Below are positions 1 to 9,995 of a stretch of 21,166 bases of DNA, in pieces (the first letter of the stretch is position 1; each line of letters begins with the position of its first letter). The translations under genes and the position numbers were made by a program. The notes under the pieces were generated by a model. The model was not told where the DNA came from. It saw only the letters and a program-made list of their open reading frames with translations, and searched no databases. The DNA is from Temnopleurus reevesii (Eukaryota > Echinodermata > Echinoidea > Temnopleuroida > Temnopleuridae): contig BQKZ01000901.1 in the NCBI GenBank assembly GCA_036244855.1, positions 99,029 to 120,194 on the forward strand, given 5' to 3'.

Positions 1-230
1 AAAGGGGGTTTGATCCCCTACCTCACCACTCCGTCCCTCGTTGTCCCAACGGACCTCGCCCCGCAAGGAGGGGGCATGATCCGCTCTTCCCCTCCCCCTC
101 CCACTCACCCCTTCCCACATCCCAACGGACCCCGCCCCTCTCGGTAGACCAAAGGGTGCCGCGGCACGCGTGGAGGGGACCGATAAAAGCCGAAAACACG
201 GAAACGAGTAGTCAAGTACACTGGTCGAGG
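1..230. repeat. C/G-rich segment with a repeated 19-mer
   Basis: The first 200 bases are much richer in C and G than the rest of the left half of the window. The 19-mer TCCCAACGGACCTCGCCCC at 44-62 recurs at 120-138 with one mismatch, a spacing of 76 bases, and the stretch between is C-rich. No open frame here looks coding. It may be the edge of a repeat or of a CpG-rich element cut by the window start. I do not recognise the family. Confidence 0.5.
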
Positions 231-1510
231 AAATGATACTCCACTACTCATATCTCTTTACCATTTGCCAAAGCCATTTAGAGGATGATTGGGGTGTTAT
301 TGTAAGGGATAATTGTGTCTATTGCTCTCGTCTGATAAGCCCAACAGCGGAAATTATCCAAAGCAAAACGACGTCCTCTATCCGTTTGGACCAAAAGAGT
401 CAGAAAGAGAGAAAAAACCGAAGGGAAACAGAGAGTGTAGAGGGGAAAATGGTTACAACGAAAATAATACGAGGAAACGGTGAATTATCTCATCATGTTT
501 CTTTCGTATTTATGATACTTTTGAAAGTGTTATCGAGAGAGAGAAAACAATTCTTTGAAACAATGTATTTGTTTTAGCTTGATTAATAAATATTTCCTGG
601 AATTAACGGAGTTTCACATACATTGAACATACCAAAGGTGGAGAATCGATTCTTATGTTTGATTTTGTATATTATCTAATATTTTTTCTTATTTTCTTTG
701 GAATAAGTAAGCCATTCAAACTGCCAAATTAAAATAATTTTCTTGAGATATCAATTTCATTGTCGCAAAAAAAAATACATGCAAAACCCTTAACATTATT
801 TTGGTCTACTTGAGCATGTTGAGTCATATCGTGGGCTTGTATTGACAAGATGAATTGATTATTAACATTACGAATAATTGGAAGGGGTATTGTCGGAGAA
901 ATCGTAAAATGATGAAGTATAGGAAATATGAAGATAATGAGAACAAAAACGGAACAAAATCATTTAGCATGGTTGATTAACCGCGAGGGTTTGTATTGGG
1001 GAGCCCCGAACAATGGAGGTGTTTTTGGAGACGATCGCACTAGACACTACGCGGTCTCTGCCCCACCAGCACAATGCCAGCGACGTGCTGACTCCACGTC
1101 GCGAAAATATTGAGATTGTCTTCATCAAACTGCCCAGAAGAAAAGGAAGAATGGATGAAAAGGGGGACAGGGGAGAAGAATAGAGAAGAAAAGATGTTGG
1201 CACATTGGGAGCTATTGATGTATGGTTGATTGACGTTGTTGTATGGGACGACTTCGGAGACTGCGCAGAGCTGCATAGTCGGGATCTAACGGGATGTGTA
1301 CGCCAGACTTTCGGGATGGGAATTAGGGTAGACCCGATGCAGCCACTCGTGTGACGACGAAATGACGCAAAAACAAATAACGTCATCAGCAAATGAAAGC
1401 AAACCTCTAATTTGGGGGAAATAATTGCTTGGAATATACGCCAATCATTCCAATTCGCTCACTGTATAAAGCATATGAATACAATAGGATTTCTTTCTTT
1501 CCTTTTTTGT
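231..1510. other. Non-coding stretch, no recognised gene
   Basis: The stretch is mostly AT-rich and holds open frames without recognisable domains. A 114-codon ATG frame at 233-577 is rich in Lys, Arg and Ser and has no family features. Between about 965 and 1395 the composition becomes more GC-rich, and a 142-codon minus-strand frame exists there, but it begins with TTG and looks like chance. The GC-richer block could be a decayed transposon fragment. I could not identify it. Confidence 0.5.
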
Positions 1511-1524
1511 GGGGGGGGGGGGGG
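1511..1524 (+). repeat. Poly-G run (14)
   Basis: Fourteen consecutive G follow a T-rich stretch (1493-1510). The run could form G-quadruplex-type structures and is prone to length error in sequencing. Confidence 0.95.
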
Positions 1525-1818
1525 CTCTTGTCACAGAACGGAATAACATAACTCATTGAGACTGATGTCAATGATGATCTAAAAGGTGATCACTGTCTGT
1601 CCTAGATGGCTAATTGATGAGCCACTTCCGTCCTACATGACCAATTCATATCATGAAAAAGATAAACAGGTTTCCGATCGATATGCAAGTTACTTTTTTT
1701 CATAATTATGATACAGTTACAGAGGGGTCGCCCAGACATTATAATGTTTGTCTGTATGCTTAGCCAGAATGATACGACTACAAATAAAATGTTCGTGGTA
1801 AGAAGTTTCAGCTAGCAT
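1525..1818. other. Unannotated AT-rich spacer
   Basis: No gene, RNA or clear repeat is visible between the poly-G run and the minisatellite. Confidence 0.5.
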
Positions 1819-2150
1819 GTACCAAACATAATTTCTATAACTTCATTTACCGGTCCATAAACACATTAGTACCCAGGGGAGACATTTAGCTGACCCTGAC
1901 ATATCGTCGATCGCAAGCTGAAGACATTCAGTTAATATCGTCCAATGTATATTGACTTCATTTAGCTGTCCATAAACACATTAATATATGCAGGGGAGAC
2001 ATTTAGCTGACCCTAACATATTCATATACGTCGAACGCAAGCCGAAAACGTTCAGGTAACATACCCAACGCATATATTAACTTTATTTAGCGGTCCACAA
2101 AAGAGACATTTAGCTGACCCTATGTACGTCGAGCGCAGGCGGGTCAAATC
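1819..2150 (+). repeat. Three-copy minisatellite, period about 114-125 bp
   Basis: Three imperfect direct copies begin near 1837, 1951 and 2076. Each contains a TTCATTTA/TTTATTTA block followed by GTCCATAAACACATTA or GTCCACAAAAG. They then share GAGACATTTAGCTGACCCT exactly, followed by a diverged GTCGA-CGCA block. The third copy is shortened by an internal deletion. A single diverged relative occurs at 4005-4090, so the unit is probably a dispersed element that expanded locally. It has no coding capacity. Confidence 0.85.
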
Positions 2151-3100
2151 CAGCGTTTGCCAATCGTCTCCCCGTCGTATCAATGCGTATAATTATATAA
2201 CGGTTAAAGTGAATTACACTGGTCATGATTTTAATGTTGGATATAAACGCTCGAAGTCATTCAATTGATAATGATAACCCCAAAATACAAAATTAAGTTT
2301 TTGCTTTTGATATGTTCAATTAATATTTGGCCCAACAATCCTATAGAACTTCTTTACGAGTTCACTTCTCAAACTTTTATGATAAGAGACCGAATTCTAT
2401 CCCATTTCAGCTGTCGATGCTGTATAGCAATAACATCCCGAACAGAAAAAAAATCAGTGTCAAAGAATTGAAGTGATGTAAAGTGAATCGAATGAAAGCA
2501 AAAGCATATTCACTGTGAGCAGAAGGAACGAATCATTGGGTAAACGCAAACAACTTCCATTGAATCATTCACAATTATTTTATAGCTATATGCACATAAA
2601 ATAGATTTCCTTCCCTCTCATTCTGCAGAGAAATGACAAACATGTATCGGATATAGTCTTTGGATAACAAGAGAAGCTTTTTTCTTCTGTGATCATAAAC
2701 GAATTGTGAAGGCTTGAATGAAATTGTTTATTTTGTCCAATACATTCGTCCATTCTGCTCACAATGATTGCTAAAGAAGGGAAAAAGAGGGATGGGGAAA
2801 TAAAATGCCTAATTAGTTTCACGAGTCATGTTGTAGTATATCAAATGAGAGTACATTGATTTTTTAATAACTATCTAATATGGGTACATTTGTTTTAAGT
2901 GCTTTTAATAAATGATTGATGAAATTATAAACTACTTTAAAGAATGAGACGTTTCGACAAGGTCTACAATCAACCATAGGTATTAGAGCCTTCCAGTCAT
3001 TTTTATTACCAAGAGTTATCAATTCCTTGATAAATTACTTTTTATTGATATTTTTAAAGTTCATAACGAGATGAACTATCGGTTTATTTTTCCAATACAT
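2151..3100. other. AT-rich non-coding stretch
   Basis: No supported feature. The open frames here (about 68 and 78 codons, on opposite strands) have low-complexity composition and no recognisable motif. The stretch is either intronic for the minus-strand gene at 18.3-18.8 kb or intergenic. Confidence 0.5.
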
Positions 3101-3107
3101 ACGATGG

Positions 3108-3390
3108 ACTTAAAGCAGAAGGTCTTGGGTTCAAATCCCGATTTTCACGGCTAGGGCTACTTTGGTTAAGCAAGATATTCATTTAGATCCTGCTGCACTC
3201 AACCCAGGTACGTGAATTGGTACTGTATGAATGAATGTGTATGAATGTATAGTATATTCTTTGTTAAGGCGACCCCAACACAATCTTTGCTTTTAGGGTT
3301 TTCGCCTCCTTTAATTTTTTAATATGTCATCTTGTATTTTCCAATGGTTATTATGTCTTTCGAAGAAGGAAATAAATGTTCTATTCAATT
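3108..3390 (+). mobile_element. 5'-truncated tRNA-derived SINE fragment
   Basis: A pol III B-box-like sequence, GGGTTCAAATCCC, lies at 3127-3139, but no A box is visible upstream, so the copy looks 5' truncated or strongly diverged. About 50 bases downstream comes TGCTGCACTCAACCC (3191-3205), identical to 10098-10112 in the SINE at 10 kb, followed by a similar GTGAATTGGTACT stretch. B box plus shared core argues for the same SINE family. The 3' boundary is uncertain. I infer a dead copy. Confidence 0.65.
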
Positions 3391-3844
3391 AAAAATACTG
3401 TATATTAATCACAATTAATAAATAACGTGTATATAATACCCCCATTTAAGAGCTCTTATACAACTTTTCAAGCTGTGCCGTAAGCATCAGTCTGCAACAT
3501 TGTCGGTTCTTTAAAATTTAGGAACTTTGGAGCAGACAATTGGTTGTAGACTTCTCCCATATTTACACAACTATACAAAAGGTTCGTAATTACTGTAAAC
3601 ATACGTGCACTCTCTTTACAACCAAGTTTTATGTGAATCTTTTCCCTTGATGCTTAAAAAAAAGGAGAAACACTAAAATTTGCACCCTTTTTTAAGAGAT
3701 TGTAGTAGGTTTATAAATTATAGTGTGCTTCATACTCGAGATTAGAAAGTGAGAAAATTGCAAGAGATTTCAAAGTCATTCCTAAGTACCATTGAGAATG
3801 GTTTTTATCAACACGTCTCAAAATGTATAATCAGTCACACATTA

Positions 3845-3846
<2 letters not shown>

Positions 3847-3875
<29 letters not shown>

Positions 3876-3940
3876 TAGATGAATCTTATAAAGCGCACTT
3901 TCCATCCAACATGTTCAAGGCGCTCCGAGCAAATTAGAAA
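3847..3940 (+). repeat. (AAT)n microsatellite with SINE-like tail
   Basis: About ten AAT units (3847-3877) are followed by GATGAATCTTATAAAGCGC and a short block ending GGCGCTCCGAGC. A similar AAAGCGCCTTAATTGAGCACTTTG segment sits in the tail region of the 10-kb SINE. I infer a 3' end of a related element with a simple-sequence tail read from the other side. The family was not confirmed. Confidence 0.6.
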
Positions 3941-4004
3941 AAAGAAAAAAGAGGTGATGGAAGTAAAAAAAAAAAAAAAGCATCCTTAAAATCTTACCAT
4001 GTTT

Positions 4005-4090
4005 ACAGCCAACGTCTACCAAATATGCTTCGTGAACACATAAACACGGAGGGAAGACGTTTAGCTGACTTTGTAAGGGTTCGCTTACGA
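4005..4090 (+). repeat. Diverged single copy of the 1.8-kb minisatellite unit
   Basis: The order ACCAAATAT, AACACATAAACAC, GACGTTTAGCTGACTTT and a GTTCGCTTACGA block parallels the units at 1819-2150, with many substitutions. This solitary copy shows that the unit is dispersed as well as tandem. Confidence 0.6.
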
Positions 4091-4326
4091 TAAACCAAAG
4101 AAATAACTTTCACGTTTATTCAGAAAACAGGTGCCCCACCTTTTCGATAATTCTCCGCAGAATATTATTAGATGGAAACATTTTTTGTGCTTGTGTGCAC
4201 CTAGCTTTGGTGAATGTTTGAATTTACGTTGTTTAATTTGTCCAAATTATTTGTCCCCTATGCTCATAGCGTTGTATAAGACTCTCATCATCTCCACTCG
4301 ACAAAGAGGTTGAAAGACAAAGAATA

Positions 4327-4466
4327 GATCAGGTGCCCGTAACATCGAAGAGATACAAGCAATTTAGCGATCAATCGCAAACGTTACTACATGATTTCCC
4401 ATAGACTTGCGATTGATATCAATCGTACGATTGATTTGAATGCTTTGTGTTACAGGGCCCTGGATC
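4327..4466. mobile_element. Candidate MITE with terminal inverted repeats
   Basis: The left end reads GATCAGGTGCCCGTAACA. The reverse complement of the right end reads GATCCAGGGCCCTGTAACA, so the termini match apart from a few positions. Inside, GCGATCAATCGCAA and TTGCGATTGATATC are also complementary, giving an almost fully foldable 140-base element. It has no coding capacity, so mobilisation would depend on a transposase from elsewhere. The family is not named; the structure resembles short palindromic elements common in animal genomes. Confidence 0.65.
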
Positions 4467-4543
4467 CCGGGGTATAATAAGAATATACAATTCAACGAAT
4501 CGCTCAAGATTGTCTAGTTTCGTATCATTAAAATGCAATACAG

Positions 4544-4587
4544 ACGATGATATAATACTTATTATACGATGATATAATACTTATTAT
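4544..4587 (+). repeat. Perfect 22-bp tandem duplication
   Basis: The 22-base unit ACGATGATATAATACTTATT-AT at 4544-4565 is repeated exactly at 4566-4587, then the sequence diverges. A recent slippage-type duplication is the simplest reading. Confidence 0.9.
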
Positions 4588-4599
4588 ACATCGATGGAG

Positions 4600-5384
4600 T
4601 AGACACATGTGGGGTGTCGGGGACCTATTTCTGATTGTTTCGAAAGTAATTAGAACAATTAACTTCGTATTAATTGAAAACCAAAGTCTACACCCTCCTC
4701 GAAAGTATTATCAATTTCAATTAAAAATAAATTAGAATAATTCGCTTTTGATATTTGATGGGGGTATAGTTAATTAATATCATATGCATCTTATGGTCCG
4801 TATCTTCATTTAATAATGTTTCATATTAATTCAAAAGTATTATCTTAAAAATTGTTCAATTAGACATGAGTTGTAAGTTTCAATAACTATTAATAATCAT
4901 AAATACATCCCGTGCTAATTCAACATATTATTCGTCAATAGTCTATTATAGATATAGATTGACACGAGACGATTCATTCTAGATATAAACAATTTCAATT
5001 AAAGTTTTCTTTTGGAATGGAGCATTGAAACAAGAATACAAATTAAATGTGGATTTAAAAGAAAAATATGAAACATTTTGATAGTTTACATAACCCTGCT
5101 TACATGTAACATGTGTATTATATACATTGTTGTTTGTTAAATTTCTTTATAGAAATGTGATTATGTCGTTATATCCATGAAGCAAGTATTTTTCGACGGC
5201 ATTTGACATTTCACTTTTAATATGTGATGACAATGTCTTTAATAATTGCCATCACGATTGCTATTTAGCTTTAAAATTACTCCCTAGTGATCATTCCTAA
5301 AGGTCCAATATCAATTTGACATTCACTCACGATGTTAAACATGGTACACAAAGGAAGTGATAGCAATAGCTACTTCGCAAGGGC
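4600..5384. other. Very AT-rich non-coding stretch
   Basis: No gene or RNA is visible. Several loose echoes of AAAGTATTATC and CAATTAA motifs occur but do not form a clear repeat. Confidence 0.5.
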
Positions 5385-5625
5385 TTCTTCCGCAGTGAGC
5401 AACCGCCGGTGCAGAAAAACAGTACATGTGGGACTGGGCAACGTCATCTGGCGGGTGGGGGCCTATGCAACCGACACAGCCCGCGGCGAGGTCCGCGGGA
5501 CTTGTCAGGAGGGAGGGGGTGACTCATCAGAGGGCTGCAACTATATGCTAGTCTGGGGAATACCTCTCCGTCAAGCTCAAAACCTCCTTTTAACCAGCCC
5601 AAGAGATCGAGCTTCGTAAGCCGTT
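5385..5625 (+). repeat. GC-rich island, probable transposon fragment
   Basis: A sharply bounded block of high GC lies in AT-rich DNA. It contains a G-rich segment (GGCGGGTGGGGGCC), a CCGCGGCGAGGTCCGCGG stretch able to fold, and a second half ending near CCAGCCCAAGAGATCGAGC. One plus-strand frame of 95 codons (5332-5619) runs through it, but its protein has no domain I recognise. The sharp compositional edge suggests an inserted element, perhaps the untranslated end of a retrotransposon. I cannot name the family, and a structured RNA is an alternative. Confidence 0.45.
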
Positions 5626-6010
5626 ACGATGTAGTCTAGACTTAAATGATCCTTTGGTGATAATTACCATCAAACCCGGTCAAATTTTCTCTCATCAGTC
5701 CATTTCCTAAATATGAACAGTGCATTATGGGAGGGCCTATTATAACGATGAATTGGGCATAAATATTCAGAATATTGCAACAGTATTAATCATAACCTGA
5801 GCAAACAAATAGTGGTCAAAAATCAAATTACAATTATTTTGAAGAGAAGCATGTATTTCATGACAATCAGACTACAAAATGTGGCCAATTTAACGACCAA
5901 AAACTGTCATTTTTTCACCATTTTGCGTACTGGGTTACACCATGTTCAAGCAGTTATATCTTCATCGACTAATGAGAACTGACTGGGAAGTTTCCGCTCA
6001 GCTATTCATT
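5626..6010. other. Unannotated AT-rich spacer
   Basis: Nothing recognised on either strand. Confidence 0.5.
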
Positions 6011-6011
6011 T

Positions 6012-6282
6012 CAGGGGCGGATCCAGGAATTTTCGATATTCGGGGAGGGGGGCGAACATTAGTGGGAAAACGGTAAAAAGGCATGAAAGATAAACAAAGA
6101 TATAAAGTATTGCTTTTACTTTCAAAGGACCAGTGTGGAAGAGGGCAATGAGCTGAGAATAAAAGGAAAGAAAATCATCTAATTCCAAAAACTTTCTTAA
6201 AGAAAGTGCAAGGAAAGGTATAGAGCTCCCCACTCCCCCCCCCCCCCCCCCCCAAAAAAAAAGTACACCCCTGGATCCGACT
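6012..6282. mobile_element. Candidate short inverted-repeat DNA element with poly-C/poly-A core
   Basis: The left end is CAGGGGCGGATCCAGG (6012-6027). Near 6266-6281 the sequence CACCCCTGGATCCGAC is complementary to most of it, centred on CGGATCCAGG. Six of those ten matching bases are the palindrome GGATCC, so the support is moderate. Inside the right end is a run of 19 C (6235-6253) followed by 9 A. No transposase frame and no clear target-site duplication were seen. I infer a non-autonomous DNA transposon remnant. Confidence 0.45.
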
Positions 6283-6874
6283 TTTTGTTTTCTACTTCAT
6301 ACTTGATGAGTTAATATACGGCACCGCAATTCCCATTTCTGATAACCATGCTTAAATACCTCTTCCCGTTTTTAGCAAAGATTTCTTAAATACGCCTAAT
6401 TTTCGGCCCAAAATTTGATACTTTTAAGTGTTTCTTAATTCCGTGATAAAATTCTAACCTCATGGTAAGACTCACTAATGGTTCCGTCATCGATTAGAGC
6501 AATCTTTAATGACTCAAAATTGTTGAATTGGAGTATGAGATTCTCCGTAAGATATGGTCCTCAAAAATGTTCGGTTGCCCCTGAATGTCATTTTTTACAC
6601 AATATCGGTTGGTTGGAAAAGTGTTGTTTTCTTTCTAAAATATTTTTTTTTTTAGTTTGGAACACATTTCATGTTAAAAAAAGAAGTCTTCCAAAGATGA
6701 AGATTAAATCTGAAAAAAAAGGTTTAAAATGACTTCTCAGGCAGTATATATTTCACATGCGTTTTTCTATGATTTTATTGTGATTTTCTTTTTAAAATTT
6801 GAGTGAAAAGCAAATAAAAGGAGAGTTCCTTCTTTTATCTGCCATATTTGGATGTCTTTACCATCTAATTATCT
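6283..6874. other. AT-rich non-coding stretch
   Basis: It contains homopolymer T and A runs and an 84-codon frame (6478-6732) with lysine-rich, low-complexity C-terminal sequence and no recognisable domain. Nothing is supported as a gene. Confidence 0.5.
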
Positions 6875-6884
6875 TCTTGTTCTT

Positions 6885-7022
6885 TTTTGCCCCCTCCTCC
6901 ACCACCACCACCTACTCCTCCCTCTCTTCTCCTCATCCTCTCCATCCTTCTTCTTCTTCTTGTTCTTCTTCTTCTCCTCCTTCTTAGTCTCCTTTCTATT
7001 ATTATTATTCCTCTGATCTTCC
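6885..7022 (+). repeat. Polypyrimidine tract (TCC/TTC repeats)
   Basis: About 100 bases (6889-6985) are nearly pure C and T, with CCACCA, CTCCTC and TTCTTCTTC arrays, and the pyrimidine bias continues weakly to 7022. The two overlapping open frames here translate only low-complexity Ser/Pro or Arg/Lys runs. Such tracts can adopt triplex (H-DNA) structure; that is general knowledge, not shown here. Confidence 0.85.
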
Positions 7023-7029
7023 TTCAAAC

Positions 7030-7384
7030 TGAAAAATCTTAAGCAAGAAGATTCAAACACTGTTTTAAATGAAAAAAAAGGTGGAAACTTTATCAAAATT
7101 AAGACGTTACCATGTGCAGGTTCGGAATTTCTTCTTTATATATTTTGACAAAGATCGATCAATGGTATTTGATGATTCATACACGCTTATTGTTCTACAA
7201 AATGTGCTGTCGAAATAACAGATGATTTGCCTTGGTGAATAAGTTAATATTCAAACCGAGTTTTCGAAATACTTTAGCTGGTATGACAGAGGATAATTTG
7301 AAGAAATATTTTGATGGATCATGGCGTTATGCTTTTACTTTCTTTGCGCGGGCGTTTTAATATCACGATCACGAGTCCTCGTAA
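7030..7384. other. Unannotated AT-rich spacer
   Basis: No supported feature. Confidence 0.5.
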
Positions 7385-7745
7385 ACGAATCCAATTTAGA
7401 AGGGAAATCAATAGTGTACCAGTCAAAAGAATGAATTAAAAAGAAGAAGAAATAAACCTAGAGATAAAACAAAGGACTAAAACAGACATAAAAACGAATC
7501 AATTTCCATTTAGAATCCAATCGAGAAGGAAGGTGAATCTTGTACCATTCAAAATAATAACATAGAAAAGAATAAAAGCACAAACCTAAAGATAAACAAA
7601 TAATGACTAAAAAAGACATTAAAACGAATCGATTTTCATTTAGAATTCAATTTAGAAGGGAAATGAATCGTGTACCATTCAAAAGAATAGAATAAAAAGA
7701 ATAAAAACACAAACCTAGAGATAAAAAAGATGACAAAAACAGGTA
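7385..7745 (+). repeat. Three-copy minisatellite, period about 125-130 bp
   Basis: Three imperfect direct copies are anchored by AATCCAATTTAGAAGGG at 7389, AATCCAATCGAGAAGG at 7514 and AATTCAATTTAGAAGGG near 7643. Each continues with GTACCA-TCAAAA, an A-rich block, AAACCTAGAGATAAA (or AAACCTAAAGATAAA) and a GACTAAAA/GACAAAAA stretch. The copies differ by substitutions and small indels. The unit is unrelated to the 1.8-kb minisatellite and is strongly purine-biased on the plus strand. Confidence 0.85.
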
Positions 7746-7908
7746 GAAAATAAATGTTCATCCCCAATGTTTTACCAACAGCTTATCAACAACCACGTCT
7801 GATGAAGGTTTTTTTTTCTTTAATAACGATATCAAATTGAAAAGTACTCACAATACAATAGGACATACAAGAAAAAAACAATATCATAGAACTTTCATTG
7901 TTTGATTA

Positions 7909-7916
7909 TGACGTCA
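7909..7916. promoter_or_regulatory. Palindromic CRE-type octamer
   Basis: TGACGTCA is an exact match to the CREB/ATF palindromic consensus. It ends four bases before the duplicated block. No nearby promoter is visible, so function is unsupported and a chance match is quite possible. Confidence 0.25.
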
Positions 7917-7919
7917 GTG

Positions 7920-8531
7920 AAAATAGTGAGAACTGGTTTTCTAACTTACAAATCTATAGAGTAGACAAAAATCTACTGCAGACTGCAAATTATTCTGGAT
8001 GAACCGATTAGAGGAAAAAAAAGCATGTGCAGTCATTTAAATGATATAGACAATATTTGCCTGCAGTATAAGATCTATTCAGAGAGATTAAATATACCGG
8101 AAATTGTACGAACAAAGGATATTTTTTTTTCAAAAAACGGAAAATGATTCACTGCTTTGTGTTATACTTCATGTGCTATTTCCTGTAAATCAAACTGATC
8201 TGTCGAGGGCTTATCTTCGCAAGCCATGCAGGGCATCAATATGGGTCAGCGATTTTGAGACACAAGATTATATTTAATCTACAAAATATTTTCCAATCAA
8301 TTGAAGTTGGCTGCTTCGGGGCTTTTTAATAGCTAGGCTCTGGGTAAATGGAATAAATTACGACTGTTCGTCTCAATCAGCTGTCATCATCATCATTATT
8401 ATCATCGTCATTATCATCATCAATCATCATCAATCATCATCAATATATATAATCATCAATAATCATCTTCGTCGTCATCATCATCATAATCATCATCGTC
8501 ATCATCATCATCATCATCATCATCACTATCG

Positions 8532-8546
<15 letters not shown>
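7920..8546 (+). repeat. Duplicated block, copy 1
   Basis: This block recurs at 20530-21166 in the same orientation. From 7920 to about 8430 the offset is exactly 12610 with no indel and six differences, all transitions (near 8014, 8022, 8080, 8081, 8083 and 8350). A 10-base unit CAATCATCAT is present once more here than in copy 2, after which the copies run into a CAT microsatellite and diverge. It contains no gene. See copy 2 for the likely explanation. Confidence 0.95.
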
Positions 8547-8579
<33 letters not shown>

Positions 8580-8638
8580 CCATCACCATCATCATCATCG
8601 TCATCGTCATTATCATCATTATCAGCATCACCACTATT

Positions 8639-8669
<31 letters not shown>

Positions 8670-8776
8670 CCATCATCACTACTGTCATCATCATCACCAC
8701 CCTCACCATCATCATCATCGTCATCGTCATTATCATCATCATCAGCATCACAACTATTATCATCATCATCATCATC
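8384..8776 (+). repeat. Long CAT/ATC microsatellite with 120-bp higher-order period
   Basis: Nearly 400 bases are built of CAT/ATC triplets with interspersed CGT, ATT, ACC and AGC variants. Bases 8581-8640 match 8701-8760 at 57 of 60 positions, showing that a 120-base segment was duplicated inside the array. On the minus strand it reads as a run of Met, Ile, Thr and Val codons (8440-8787), which is a composition artefact and not a protein. Confidence 0.95.
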
Positions 8777-8781
8777 TCAAC

Positions 8782-8905
8782 GGGCAAGTGTGGCTCAATG
8801 GAAGAGCGTCTGCCCCATGAACGTGGGTCGCGGGTTCGAACCCTGGCCTAGTCACACGAAATACTTATATAAATGGGGTCATCTTGCAAGACGCTTGGCT
8901 TGCAT
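8782..8905 (+). mobile_element. tRNA-derived SINE head
   Basis: Pol III promoter boxes are present and correctly spaced: an A-box-like TGGCTCAATGG at 8791-8801 and a B-box GGGTTCGAACCC at 8832-8843. The 76-base head resembles a tRNA with an anticodon-arm-like CCCC-ATGAACG-TGGG, but the acceptor-stem ends do not pair. It is therefore not a working tRNA gene. A short unrelated body follows. The head abuts the CAT microsatellite directly. Its family differs from the SINEs at 3.1 and 10.0 kb because the shared TGCTGCACTCAACCC core is absent. Confidence 0.7.
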
Positions 8906-9990
8906 AAGAAACACAATTGTAAAAACTTTATGTATCATTTTCTTACAGGGCCCGGAAAACAGCTATCAGCTGAAACTGACTACTCTGCATAGGAAAATAG
9001 GAGACATATTAATAATATTTCATTTGAAACGTACACTATAAGATGATATTAGTCTTCAAAACATTCCTACCAAGTTGACTGTATGCCACTTGATTTATTC
9101 TTTTTTTGTTTTTTCATGGTTTTTTTTTAATTAGAAACTGGGTAAATAACATGATTAAAAAAAACATCATTATCATTATATAGTTAACATTTTACTTTCT
9201 GAAATGCTCAATGGTCACAATTTCTTAATGAATTATTCAAATTCACACCAGCACAATCGATTTTTATCAATGACATCCTCATAAAATCTTAATTGAAATA
9301 GCTATACATAACAATGAGTTATGATCAAATCAATTCTATTCTAATCTATATTCCACATGGTGGATCTTTATGGCCTTAATACATTTCACATGAACGATAA
9401 AAGAAAAACCGGGAGACAAGATCATGCAATCTTCGGGTGTGACTTTATAGTCGAATTATAGAATTACGTGATGGAGCATAAGTTATGAAATGATCGTAAT
9501 TTCTTATTCAATCCTTATATTTCCAACTTCCGATCCTAGCCAATTCAGTGTTAAGAGAGTACAACCAACACTGCCAGCAAGTCTATTTACTTTAGATATT
9601 ATGGTCTTTGTATAATAATCGTAAATTTTGATATGAGAAGTCCTTGCCATTTTCTTCAATATCAATATTATGCAGGAACCGCTAAATATTACCAATAAGA
9701 GTTTTCATTCACTTCTTGACAGTTTTACACGAAGGAAGAATTTTCTAGGTCTCTAGACCTATAATTCATATTTCTGTGTTTAATTCTATTTCGGTGTTAG
9801 TTTAGAGTAAATTCATCGGTAGTGTTGTTCAATAACACCTTTCTGCACATTATGAAACGTCAATAGACGTGTTTGGATACTAAAAGAATTATATTGATTC
9901 TAATTGCGCTAAAGTTGATAAAAAATAATAAAATTTATTTTGTTTGTGTGTTAGGTTCTATACAATTTGATTCATTGCTGGTGTTCTATA
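8906..9990. other. AT-rich non-coding stretch
   Basis: Long T and A runs around 9100-9170, no supported gene. The open frames of 60 to 85 codons across this stretch are overlap products of the SINEs or chance. Confidence 0.5.
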
Positions 9991-9995
9991 TATAC

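Noticed and set aside
233..577. 114-codon plus-strand ATG frame
   Set aside because: No family resemblance, low-complexity Lys/Arg stretch, and no splice or promoter signals tied to it.
964..1392. 142-codon minus-strand frame
   Set aside because: Starts at TTG, contains no recognisable domain, and lies in a GC-richer patch where long chance frames are expected.
5332..5619. 95-codon plus-strand frame
   Set aside because: The frame crosses the GC-rich island boundary and has no domain. GC-rich DNA opens frames by chance.
6869..7096. Lys/Glu/Arg-rich minus-strand frame
   Set aside because: Product of the polypyrimidine tract.
8440..8787. 115-codon minus-strand frame of almost only Met, Ile, Thr and Val
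   Set aside because: It is the translation of the CAT microsatellite and has no protein character.
8782..8857. Possible functional tRNA gene
   Set aside because: A and B boxes are present but the acceptor stem does not pair and the anticodon stem is imperfect. A SINE head is the better explanation.
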